Assembly (NCBI GenBank): GCA_024699855.1
Contig: JAMPIQ010000003.1
Location: forward strand, 9,362,001 to 9,426,000
Length of the DNA stretch: 64,000 bases
Direction of reading: 5' to 3'
Source: Aphelenchoides besseyi
Taxonomy: Eukaryota > Nematoda > Chromadorea > Rhabditida > Aphelenchoididae
Numbering within the stretch: position 1 is the first letter of the stretch; the number at the start of each line of letters is the position of its first letter. Under the pieces are notes generated by a model. It made no database searches. It saw nothing but the letters and a program-made list of their open reading frames with translations, and was not told the origin of the DNA. The translations under genes were made by a program, and so were the position numbers. This document shows, piece by piece, positions 22,207 to 33,760 of the stretch.

Positions 22207-23412
22207 GATGCGAATTCGTGTATATCAACAAGACGAAGAAAGTTGTTCTACAGACAACAACATGGATGTGGATATTCTTGACGAAGCGTGTACCTCCAGC
22301 AACAATCGCGACGCATACGAACTTAATTCATTGAACGTGAACACGCAAACCTTAGCCACTCAACTGACATCAGCAAGAAGCATTTCGGAACTAACCACTC
22401 AGCAATGCAACAAAATTGGATGTGGACACGAGAGTTGTTCGAAAGCAATTGAAGAAGGGCTGAAGATGTTTCGTAAATTGCAACCGCCAATGATTGGTAC
22501 TTATACTGATGGAATGGTTAAAGCACTCAGCAAATTCATGGAAGTTCTGGACAACCTGAAGAACGACCAACCAATCAACAACATTTACAACGGAAAACTC
22601 AACAAAGAGGAAATCCTTTCCTTAAATTATGGAAACGAAATCCGTCCGTTTGTATTTGTTGAGGAAATTCTCCGCCTCAGAATTAGCAACCCGTACTCAG
22701 CCAAAATTGATGTGTTAGGAAATCAGTTCTTCAGTTGTCACATAGACAATAAGAACGATGACAAACTGAGCAATGACGAACGCGAAGTACTGCGTAAAGG
22801 ATTCGTTTTTATAACCGATGATCGTCAATCTCCAAAATTCGCATTTATTACCGTCGACACAACCAATAATTTGGAATTTAAAGCAACATTATACGATCCC
22901 AATCTCAACGTTCAGTATATGACGGCTTCTCAAATTGACGACGATCGACTAGACAAAACACGCAAATTTTTCTTGAGGATTTTCCCGGATGCCACATTAC
23001 AACAGCCTACGAAAACATCTACCATCCGACGCCTCAAGAATGTGATTATGGAATTGCTTTGTGCTTCATAGCTGAGAGATTACTTGAGCCATATGCCGTC
23101 TCAATTAATGATGAAGAACGCACTATACTAAAAAATCAACAACACGTCAACTCGCTTTGTTATCAACTAGCAGCACATCACTTTTACGACAATCCCGAAG
23201 ATATTCCCGTTTTTGTCGTTGCCGATACAGTGGGTGCTCCGGATACGGACATTAATGAAAAAATTCGTGCCGAAACAGCAGCCGAAGCTCTACAGGTCAC
23301 TAACGCAATCGACAACATGCAAATGGAAATAGATCCCACTCAACCAATAGAACCAATCATTGCCGAAGAATTTTCGATGGCTGCTGATCCCCTAACATTT
23401 CCCCTAACATAA
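22142..23412 (+). pseudogene. Ulp1/adenain-like cysteine protease relic, frameshifted
   Basis: Two overlapping frames: 22142-23071 and 23059-23412, separated by a frameshift around 23000-23010. The N-terminal ~130 residues are polar and Asn/Asp rich with a Cys/His cluster (CNKIGCGHESC). The second half resembles the C48/C5 protease core: a hydrophobic strand before LYDPNLN, and, after the frameshift, TPQECDYGIALCFIAERL, comparable with the Q-x(5)-D-C-G-V-F-V-C block of Ulp1 proteases. At the expected catalytic Cys a Tyr is found, and no His stands in the usual place of the upstream strand. So the copy looks both frame-broken and catalytically dead. Assignment is by pattern only and could be wrong; a start at the in-frame ATG near 22208 is equally possible. 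Confidence 0.42.
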
Positions 23413-23789
23413 TCGGCAATGATGATGGTGATAGTGATGGTGATGGGGTGACGCTTTTGAGGTTTTGAGCAAAAACAAAGTGTTCCAACTTATAGATTAG
23501 AGTATGGAGAGTACGTATTTGACATTTGTTTTGCAAGATACGAACTTTTACTGAGTAAATTTTTGACTTGAAATTAACACTGAAATCGGTTTTTCTGATC
23601 AAACCATATCGAAACTTGAGCCGATTGCCTTGAAAGAACATAGCGTTGTGCGCATCAGTAGGGCTCATCGACATGCAATATACGACAGCATATAAAATAA
23701 TCACAATGGAGTTATTAACTTTGGTAGAAATTTTCTGTTCATTTTTGCTCCAAATGCGGGTCCACATATTTTGGTTGTTAAGATGTTTC

Positions 23790-24300
23790 TCTAATATGTA
23801 TATTAGCATTCTAGAAAGCGCAATTAAAAAGCGTTACAATGGTATATTGTACATAGTTTGAGGATGACTACTCACAAAGATACGATCGATATAATGCGGG
23901 CCTTAAAATTTGGGCTTAAGTGGACTTCGGCAGCCAATTGTTAAACTTTTTGTCATCGATTGACAGATGTGTGTTAGCAATCCAGAAAGCTCATCTAATG
24001 AGCGTTACAACAGTATATAATACGCAACTCGAAGATAGATATTCGAATCAATATACTGTGAGATTACGGATTTTTTCGGTTTTAGTGCGAATCGAGAGGT
24101 AGTTGTTGTCATTTTTTTGTCGTCGTGTTTGACAGGTGCATATTAGCATTCTAGAAAACTCAACTAATGAGCGTTACAACGGTATTTAATACATGTATCC
24201 AAAACAGCTATTCGCAGGGATACGATCGATGTAATGTCAAGTTTCTGATTTCTTGATTTCAGTGCATTTCACCAGTTAATTGTTGAATTTTTTGTTATTG
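23790..24300 (+). repeat. Three imperfect tandem repeats, ~170 bp period
   Basis: Copies begin near 23800, 23971 and 24141 with TTAGCATTCTAGAAAGCG or close variants, followed in each by GAGCGTTACAA-x-GGTAT-type blocks and AATAC. Inter-copy words (GATACGATCGAT, TTTTTTGTC, TTGTTAAACTTTTTGT) recur at the same offset. The array lies between the two halves of the element and has no coding capacity. Confidence 0.75.
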
Positions 24301-24308
24301 TTTAACAA

Positions 24309-24386
24309 GTAAGCAAGCGACAAAGCCGCAAGTTTAACCCACACAAAACACAAGTAAAGAAAGCGAGCGGCGAAGCCGCGAGTCTT
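24309..24386 (+). repeat. Pair of short direct repeats with hairpin cores
   Basis: AAGTAAGCAAGCGACAAAGC followed by CGCAAGT recurs about 45 bp later as AAGTAAAGAAAGCGAGCGGC followed by GAAGCCGCGAGT. The second copy contains the small perfect hairpin GCGGCGAAGCCGC (GCGGC stem, GAA loop); the first has GCGACAAAGCCGC. They lie immediately upstream of the 24414 frame and could be regulatory or end sequences of the element. Confidence 0.6.
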
Positions 24387-24413
24387 TCTGGTAACCAAGA
24401 AGTTTCACAAATT

Positions 24414-25967
24414 TTGTTAGAATTACTTGCAATATGTGAAGATCCAGTCACCGAACCTAATGAAGAACCAGTATTCTCTGTGGACGAGCAATTCATTAGA
24501 ACGATTTCACATCCAACTGATGAATCAAGAGCATTGGATTCTCTAATGGATTTCATACTCATCGGCAATATCGAGTGGTGGTTCAACCGAAGTATCGCTC
24601 ATTCAATACCTGATGAATTCAAAAGATGCGGTATGACTCAACAAATGATCGAAGATTGGAACTCAGCGTCATCAAAAATGTCTTCCGGCGAGATTAAAAC
24701 CATGCCAAACATAGCTGAAGAAGGCCACTACAAAGTGCCCGAAGAAGTACGCAAATCATACACGCAACATTCCCTTCATTATTGGACCTACACATCCTTG
24801 CTGGTTCAAAAGCTGATGGACGTTCAACTTCATCGTTTGTTACCCGGCATCGAAGAATTTCAACAACAGATCAAAACAACCTTTCCGAACACCGACAATG
24901 TTTGTAATTCAGTATTCAACAACTTCATCCGCTGTTTAACAAGACGTCAACCTAAAAGTAGTGATACTACAACTGCCAAGAAAATAGCCGCTGAAACAAA
25001 GAAACAACAAGAAAAACACTCCGAGGTTACATTTACAGCGCCGAATCAAAGGCCGGAAACGCTTGTTCTCGTAGATGCTCTTGACGCTTTGTTTACACTC
25101 ATCGACTTCTTCAACGCAGTGAAAGACGAAGACGTCAATTTCAAATGGGCTGTAGTCAACGCACAAAATGCGGGTCGTTCAATTTCTTGGCAACAAAGTA
25201 GCTCACAACCATCACTTCATGCTATTCAAATCGCCCTCGGAATTGGCTCCGGACGTTTCAAGCATCTTGTCCGTCGAGATTTCGCCCATATAAAAAATGG
25301 TTTGTCTATGGATCTTCGAGCTGGCTTGGACCTCCAACACCTGTTCGGTAAAAACAAAGCAGTTGTTAATCACAACACGGTCAAAAGATGCATAAAGCCC
25401 GGATCCCTCGACAGTTTCCTGATTGGTTTCTTCAAATACATGAACGAAGAAGGAAAAGAGGAAGTATACAACATCCTCCGACCGTTTATAATAACCGGAG
25501 ACACAGCCTCGGAAGTAAGTGACAACAAATTCAAGTTCATGAACTCAAAAGGCAAAGAAATGAACAAAATCGCGGCTGTGCTAATTTATGAAGGAAGAGG
25601 AAGAGCAATTTTGGACTACAGACAAATTGCTCTTCAAATTGAAGACACCGACGGGGCAATAATCGCATTGAGCAGAAATTCGTAGACTTCCAAACTTCGT
25701 AATTTGGCAAAGACAATTTCCATCAAATACGGCGCAAAGATTGTAATCTGCACCGACGGCGATGTCACCGGTCTTCAAACTGTGCGAGCGTTAGCGGATC
25801 ATTACTGTCCGGACTTAAGATCATTCGTTTTCCACTTTCCGTATCCTTCCACTACAACCCCTGATCTTGGCGACCTGCAACTCGCTGCCGATCGCCACCA
25901 CCGATTATTTTGTCATCAGTCAATCGGTCTAGAGACCCTGTTGTTGCTGTTATCCCCGACCGATTAG
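24414..25967 (+). pseudogene. Long element ORF with topoisomerase II-like TOPRIM block, amber-interrupted
   Basis: A 423-codon frame ends in TAG at 25683-25685, but the same frame stays open after it to 25967, so a single nonsense codon splits one long protein. The first ~400 residues are not recognised; they contain WWFNRSIAHSIPDEF and a Lys/Gln-rich linker. Just after the stop comes GAKIVICTDGDVTGLQTVRA then LADHYCPDLRSF and, a few residues on, TTTPDL. This resembles the type IIA topoisomerase TOPRIM core (IMIMTDQDQDG, an inner helix, a P-x-L pair, F-x-TP). The middle Asp of DxDxD is kept and the third position is changed to Thr. The region 25860-26040 then degenerates. Resemblance is limited to about 50 residues. 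Confidence 0.42.
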
Positions 25968-25991
25968 TCATCCCAGTTAATCGAGTGTTTA

Positions 25992-26711
25992 TTGTTGATT
26001 GTCTATCCCCGAATAAATCTTCTCTTTTGTTGTTATCCATTGCTTGGCACCGGACCGAACAATTACTTCAAGGGATTCAAACCTAATGATGATGCAGACG
26101 TCCCATTCGAACCTGTCGATCCAGATGCCCTATCAGATGATGAAACCTCAAAAGATGTTCCAGACACTTCCAACGACGATTTTGACCCGAAGAAGTTTTC
26201 CGTTGCATTTCTGTGGCCATCACTTGTGCTACATAATTGGATAGATGTGTTCTTCGCGCCGTTGCGACAAGAATACTGTCAACGGTGGAATAGGGAGATT
26301 CTAACAAAACCAGAGAATACATTGTCCAATCTGATGAATAATATGGAATTAACCAGGTACAACCAATGGCAACCAGGAAAAAACCCACTGGATATAAAAC
26401 AATCGGACGGAAGAAAACCAGTTTATTCTGACTGGCAACGACGTTATTTCACCGGCTATCTTGCTGCAATCGACAAGCTAACAAAACTTCTACGAAGGAG
26501 GAGGGACCAACTCAACGAAGAACAACGAAAGTTCTACAAGCGGCTCCAGTTCGAATACTGTGTGGCGCTTACCGAGTGCACCTTCATGCACAGCTACGAT
26601 CTACCAATAACGCGCCGCACATCGCTTGTAATTGACGCAATACACGGAAAAGACTACTGGAATTATCCATTGCCTGATGTCCCCCAATGCAAAACTTATT
26701 TACAACCGTAA
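25992..26711 (+). CDS. Element ORF, unknown function, acidic then aromatic-rich
   Basis: A 239-codon intronless frame in the same phase as the two preceding frames, so it may be the C-terminal part of the same broken reading frame. The first ~20 residues look like read-through of non-coding sequence; convincing protein begins at NYFKGFKPNDDADVPF and an Asp-rich stretch, then FLWPSLVLHNWIDVFFAPLR, LTRYNQWQPGKNPLD and a Lys/Arg-rich helix (KLTKLLRRRRDQLNEEQRKF). Type II topoisomerases have an acidic/aromatic winged-helix and tower region after TOPRIM, but I cannot match this with confidence. Confidence 0.45.
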   Translation: MLIVYPRINLLFCCYPLLGTGPNNYFKGFKPNDDADVPFEPVDPDALSDDETSKDVPDTSNDDFDPKKFSVAFLWPSLVLHNWIDVFFAPLRQEYCQRWNREILTKPENTLSNLMNNMELTRYNQWQPGKNPLDIKQSDGRKPVYSDWQRRYFTGYLAAIDKLTKLLRRRRDQLNEEQRKFYKRLQFEYCVALTECTFMHSYDLPITRRTSLVIDAIHGKDYWNYPLPDVPQCKTYLQP

Positions 26712-27417
26712 CTTTGTGTAACATCTCATAAAAGGGTTGGATAAGTGCATCTAGTTTTTTTCTTTGTCGTTTCTTTATTAATTATCGTCGTAAATTCTCC
26801 TTTTTTTCTTCGAATTGTTTATGTTCTACAAGTTGTCTGATTTTGTTTAAAATTAATTACAGTTATTTAATGAAATTTGTCACGATTTAAACCGTCTAAA
26901 CCGCGGTCTCTTTATCTTCTATCGCTGTGAGCAAATAAATGAATTAATCAATGAATGAGTATTTAATGATCAATAAAAGAAATCTCGCAATCGATAGACT
27001 AGCACACCAAAGTCCGCTGTTCGAAGGCGGGCGTCGAACTCATCCAATTTGGCTATTTTGACGCCATTGAAGAACAATTTGACGATGTTAATTGCAACCT
27101 CCGCCTGAAACTCGAAAGTAAAAACCGCAAACGATGATGACTAACCGGTTTGATGGAATCGCGGTCTACGCCATAGCTCAAACTCTAGATTCTCGCAATG
27201 ATCTTGCCCGTATGAACTCATTGGAGTGCGCCGTCTGAAGAGCAAAATCAAAAGACAGCGATTTTCTTCTTACCTCGCTTGATGACAGTATTGGTGTATT
27301 CTCGCTTCTTGTCCGTGATGGTTTCGAGGAGCAGTTGTCACTCGATTGATTTTTATTTGTATTGAAAGAAAAACAACAGTTTATTTACTTAAACAAAAAA
27401 AGGTGTATAACAGAGAA
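26712..27417. other. 0.7 kb with a degraded coding remnant on the minus strand
   Basis: After the element, sequence becomes AT rich to about 26980. On the minus strand, 27107 down to about 26983 reads AEVAINIVKLFFNGVKIAKL then DEFDARLRTADFGVLVYRL and a stop, after a TTTCAG acceptor; the preceding segment (27135-27280) continues in a matching phase (YGVDRDSIKP) but with in-frame stops upstream. It looks like the 3' end of a decayed gene; the family is unknown. Confidence 0.3.
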
Positions 27418-28107
27418 TCAATTTGTAGGCGTAAACGGATTGTTGGAATCTTGGTTTTGTTGAATTGGGTTTCGGTACGGAATAAACGCCGTCGACACGA
27501 AAAATTGGGTCTTTATAGATCAAATAGTTAAATAAACTTACAGACAGGTTCCGCCGATTTATCGTTTCCTTTGAGACACGATCCGGAGATTGAACCGCAC
27601 CGATTCCTTTCGCACGTGTAGCAACAGTGTTGTTTTCTTGGTCACCATAAAGCAAATTTCGAGCACGATCGATCGTATGCTGTGTTGCTTGATTGTTTTC
27701 AGCAGTCGGTTGGCTGAGTAACGGCGACATTTGTGTATTGGCAGCGTAGGCAACTGGCGGATTGGGCGACGTGTTTTGAAGAACTGAATTCGTTTGCTCC
27801 GCTTGAACGTCTTGCACTGAAGTTTCTGTAACTACACTGACAACTACTCTTAAATCTTCCACCCACCATCGTTGAATAGTACGGAGAAGTTTTCGGAAAG
27901 CATGCAAAGATCGGATCCGCGCGTCTTTTTACACAGAAATTGTTTCATCAGAATTATTTCGTCGGAAGTTGGCCGATGGATTAACGTCTTTTCGCCGTCC
28001 TTTTTTTTTGTGTTTCCATCGAACTCGAACCTTTCTTCTCCATTTCTAAAACCGAACATCAACACAATTGTAACCAAATTGACTTGCTGTATTCTACGGT
28101 TTCCCAT
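27418..28107 (-). CDS. Putative secreted protein, unknown function (205 residues)
   Basis: Three exons (27867-28107, 27542-27825, 27418-27510) join in phase. The start MGNRRIQQVNLVTIVLMFGF looks like a signal peptide. The mature part has a Cys pair (KQFLCKKTRGSDLCML), then a Gln/Asn/Pro-rich region (NTQMSPLLSQPTAENNQATQ), RARNLLYGDQENN and a C terminus rich in Asn, Pro and Gln that ends with NNPFTPTN. The last intron is only 31 nt with an unusual CTATAAAG acceptor, and the frame also stays open through it, so the extreme C terminus is uncertain. No family recognised. Confidence 0.5.
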
Positions 28108-28439
28108 TTGAAGTTCGGGTCGAGTTTGAATCCGAATGCATTTCTCATTTCACGTCGGATAAACAGCGTTATTTTAACAATTATGAGACCGATGTCAATG
28201 ACAGCATCAAGAACTTTGGCAAAAAACGTCTCGCATCCACCGATTCTTCGCCAAGACGCGCTACGCACCACCACGGCGGTCACTACTCGCTTGTGGTCGA
28301 CTGGAAGCAACGCTAAAAGCTCAACCGTGAAGTTTGAGCAAACTCTTGAATACTTGGCGGGAATCAAAGTTTTAAAATGAGTTTCTATTCTTTTAATGAA
28401 CGTGTATTTTACAAATCCAATTTAATACAAAAGAACACG

Positions 28440-28790
28440 ATTACAGTGATCGAGTAACTTTGGGAATCGATGAATACGTCTTAATGTAGTGCGGTGGTCT
28501 CTGGTGACTACATTCAGATCTGAAGAATTTGTAGTGTCCAGCCGTTGAGAACTGTAATGACCGTTCCAATCAACAATGCGACAATCAATTCAATCTAAAC
28601 CCACAAATGTAATTTACGTATCCTTTCGATTACATATCATTCATCAATTCACTTGTCGAGCAGTTCAGAAAAGACTACAAGCCAACTCAAATGATCACAA
28701 TAAATGGCTGTGTATAACTAATCCTCGGTATTATATTCACAGGAAACGCGTGAGACGTTGATTCTTTATCAGCGTTTGGTCGTAGAACAC
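28440..28790 (-). other. Possible small membrane protein fragment (weak EMC5/MMGT likeness)
   Basis: On the minus strand, NADKESTSHAFP joins across a GTGAAT...TTTAG intron to IELIVALLIGTVIT, then across TTACAG in another phase to a polar tail ending KTYSSIPKVTRSL and stop. The order (charged loop, DESLPIDIV-like join, short hydrophobic helix) recalls EMC5/MMGT1, but no start codon or first helix could be found and one phase does not fit. It is listed only so that it can be tested. Confidence 0.18.
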
Positions 28791-30434
<1,644 letters not shown>

Positions 30435-30886
30435 TCTGAAGATTCTTCGCCCTACAATTCGATTTCTTCTAGCTTTAATGTTCGAGATTTTTCTGCTTTC
30501 GATCTTCCTGTCCACAGGCAACCGTTTGCATTTCCTCCTTTGTTCTCCCACAATTCATGTATTCAAACTGCACGTACGTTCACTGCATTTCAATCACCAC
30601 AACGAATAAACACGAAAACAGCTAATCGATGTGATTTCATTTCTGTTGGGATAAAGAGCACAATGCGAGACAATCGTTTTCGAAAACCAATTAAAATACC
30701 AAAAGAGTCGAAAATTTACACTAGAGTGGAAAACTAAACAAAAGACAAAAAAATAATCAAAATGCACACGTACAATACGCACAGATGGGACCCGTAAATA
30801 AACATAAGGGAAAAAGAGAACGAAACACTAGCAGGAAGGGAATATAGCGAGAGAAGAAAAGAAAGATTGTTAAACGAAACGTTGAT
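30435..30886. other. Convergent 3' UTR region of Rho and Pumilio genes
   Basis: No coding content is seen in these 450 bp. AATAAA-type signals occur on both strands (for example near 30605 on plus). Confidence 0.5.
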
Positions 30887-32801
30887 TTAGCATGGAAAAA
30901 GGTCGGGATGAAGAGTTCGAAGCGATTGAATAATCTTTTTGCCCGAAGCATAACGATCGATGGCCGATTTGTTGCGATAGACGGCGTGCGCAATGTACAC
31001 CAACCAATTCTTGTCGCCTTGACGACGATCATTCACTACATCAATTGCCACTGCAAGAAGACGTTGAATCACGTAGTTACCGTATTGGTTGAAGAGCATG
31101 ATCTGCAACGAGACGATTAAATCAAACCACAAATCGAACACCCGACCTCAAGTGGAGTGCGGTTGTAGCGATCGGTCTTGTAGTCATCGAAGATCTCTTT
31201 GAAAATGCGTCGCAGATATGGTGGACTAGCCGATTGAAGTGCCGATTCGACGATATGAGAACCGTATTGACATTGCGCCAAGTCCAAGATGTTGCCTCTG
31301 AAATTTCGAGTTATGTTTGATTATCGCATCACTTTAAACTTACAAAACGATTGTTTCCAAAATGTACTCGCATTGACGTTTGAAAGCCTTGTGAGTAAGG
31401 AAAAACTGAATGATGTAGTTGGCTGAAAAGTCGCATTAGACCGCTTTCCAAAACCACAAAACTAACCGTATTTGTTAGTGGAGAATCGTTTAGCGTTCTG
31501 CAACAACAAGAGAACCATTCGATCCAAAAGCGGCGGCACGTACGATCTGGAATCACTAAAAATTGAATTAACGATTCATTTGAAGCTTTCATTGTTTTGG
31601 TCTACAATGAAACAAAGGCAACTCACTTCGTGATCTCTTCGCTCAATGCCTCCAAACAGTGTTGAATCAATCGACACCCAAATTTGTCTTCGGCCAAAAA
31701 AGCGAGTTTGCGTGGTTCGCAGATCTGCGGATGAAAAGATTTAGATGGTGTTTCAAATTCTTCTGTTACCTCGTTCATGACTTTTTCCAACAACCATGAG
31801 GTGTGGTTTTGGCAGATGCAATGAATGACATGAACGGAGTGACGGTTAACCGCCGCTTCCATGACGAATCCGCGCATCCCATCGACCAACTGATGAACGA
31901 GCTCCAGCGGAAGTCGAGTGAGCAGAGTTTGAACGACACGACAACCTGCAAATTTGTGGCTGATTGATTGTTACAATTGTTGTTCACTAACCATATTTAT
32001 CAACGGTCAGCATATGAAGTTGATTGATGAATGCGGTGCAGATGAAGCGATCCACTGACTCGTCCACTCCGATGATTGACTGAAAACCAAGTATCGATTA
32101 TCGATTGAATCGAACACTATGCAAACTCACTTGCATCATGTAGTTACCCACGGGATTGACCGAGATCTTGTACGTGACTTCGACATCCGAACGCTGCAAC
32201 AAGGTAGCCAATTCGAAGCGCAATGACTCATTAAGAACCATTGCTTCGTTCATAAATCTGCAGATGAGTTCGTTTATTGTCTCTTCTCCTAATATTAGTC
32301 TTACCGGCAGGCTTTCATCGAACTGAAAAACAATATCAATTCCTCGGTTGGAACCGAGTTCAGAACGTTCATCACTTGTTCGATGCTCATGTTTCCCTGA
32401 CAAAGCAAATGAACGATTCCAACATTATCGTTCGGATGTAAAGTTGTGGTTGGACCGCTCATAGGTGGCGGCGTTACGAGTCCGTACTCCATGTAAGTTC
32501 TCGTGTAGCTGGTCGTCTCATTACTGCTCGACGTTCCGTTGCTTCCCGTCCACACCAATGACGAATAACCGATCGTTGCTGTGCTAATCGACGGAACTGG
32601 AACGAACTCTTCGGAGGTTGTGGTTTGAACGGGTGGAGGTGTGGGAGTCAGATTGACGGATGAGCGCAAATCGAACTCGAATTCTTTTTTCGTTTCCAAC
32701 GGAGTCCAAACATCGAAATAGTTGTGGGACGAAGTACGAGCCGTAGGCGCGTCGGTGTTCGCTTGACTCGAATTCAAACTCGGGAATAACATTGATGACA
32801 T
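30887..32801 (-). CDS. Pumilio/FBF (PUF) RNA-binding protein
   Basis: Sequence-specific binder of 3' UTRs that represses or stabilises mRNAs in the cytoplasm, often in the germline. Nine exons (32305-32801, 32131-32257, 31992-32079, 31770-31945, 31627-31724, 31467-31546, 31344-31422, 31147-31297, 30887-31102) give 503 residues. The N-terminal ~160 residues are Ser/Thr/Pro rich and disordered. Then all eight PUF repeats can be followed by their RNA-recognition cores: CRFMN (R1, divergent), NYMMQ (R2), CRVVQ (R3), HVIH in NRHSVHVIHCICQ (R4), CRLIQ (R5), NYIIQ (R6), SHIVE (R7), NYVIQ (R8). This order (NYxxQ, CRxxQ, NHxx, CRxxQ, NYxxQ, SxxVE, NYxxQ) is the canonical PUM code. It resembles nematode PUF-8/FBF-like proteins in length. 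A TTATTTCAG acceptor precedes the start, implying a 5' UTR exon. Confidence 0.93.
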
Positions 32802-33760
32802 TTGGGCACTGCGTGGAGGTAAAGACCTGAAATAACAAAATCGATGGTGCAGAGTAGGGAGAAGAAAAAACACGACGAAGATCACCAGCCGCTTTCGCTT
32901 TGACTGCAACGAAGAGGACGAAAAAGGGGAGATGCCGAAGCGGCTTCGTAACTGCCGACTAAACGAACTGCCGTTTCGATCAAAACAAAAAGAAAACACC
33001 CGAGTCATAACAAAAAAACACAAATCGCTTTTCGCGAAATGGCTTTTTGTTATTCGATCGGAATACCGCTTTCAATAATCCAACAGTACGCTTTGCCTAT
33101 ACGAAGCAATTAATGGCATCGGATACTTCAAGGCTATAGCAACCCTTCAACTCAGAGGCTCTGCTTTCCGATCATCGAAAATAACTCGAGAGCAACAAGC
33201 GTCGAGTAGTGAAATGCCCATCGAATGACAACTCGAAGCAGCGAAAGAAATGTGGGCAGATTGGAGCAAAACTGAAGTCAACGAGGTCAGTTGATCGTTT
33301 TCTTTTCGAAACACAGACGATACAGTCTACGCCAAGCGATCGAAGTTCTTAGCATTGAGTTTCGTTCTTCGATCGAAATCCCGAGGCGATACGGTCATTG
33401 CAGAACTCGTTTGATTTTTGCTTTTTAAATGCGATCAATTATTTAAACCACCTAACTATACATCCCAGTAGTCATGGCGACTTTTCAAAGAATTTCGACG
33501 GTCATCGGTTATGGTCTTTTTCCTTGCTTTCAACCTCCAAGAACTTTGTTGCTGTGAACTGTTTGAGAAGTCTTTCGAATGAACTGCTAGCTACTCTTTT
33601 GATTCTACCAATTTTGTTAAATCGGTTGTTGTTGAAGGGATCTTTCTCTCTTAAAACTTGATCTTCCGTTAAGGCTTTTTGTTCTCCAGACAGCACTTTG
33701 TCGTCTTTGAGTCAATGTGATATGAACATCTTCGAGGTTATCTGTTGCTGATACAATGAA
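32802..33760. other. Divergent upstream region, about 1 kb
   Basis: Between the PUF gene (leftward) and the DUF273 gene (rightward). The PUF 5' UTR acceptor lies near 32828. Plus frame 33398-33661 and its minus shadow have no recognisable motif. Confidence 0.5.

Larger units (their letters stand above)
22142..26711 (+). mobile_element. Decayed mobile or virus-like element with protease and topoisomerase-like parts
   Basis: Long plus-strand frames without introns, unlike every neighbour: 22142-23412, 24414-25967 and 25992-26711, interrupted by a frameshift and stop codons. Between them lie ~170-bp tandem repeats (23790-24300) and hairpin motifs (24309-24386). Parts resemble a Ulp1/adenain-type cysteine protease and the TOPRIM block of type II topoisomerases. 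Proteases of this type occur in Maverick/Polinton elements, several DNA viruses and some DNA transposons; topoisomerase II occurs in large DNA viruses. No polymerase, integrase, transposase or terminal inverted repeat was found, so the class is open and the edges are uncertain. The fold-back element lies 0.4 kb to the left. Confidence 0.5.

Noticed and set aside
23357..23809. 150-codon minus-strand frame after the protease relic
   Set aside because: Covers a GATGGTGAT-type simple repeat and has no recognisable content.
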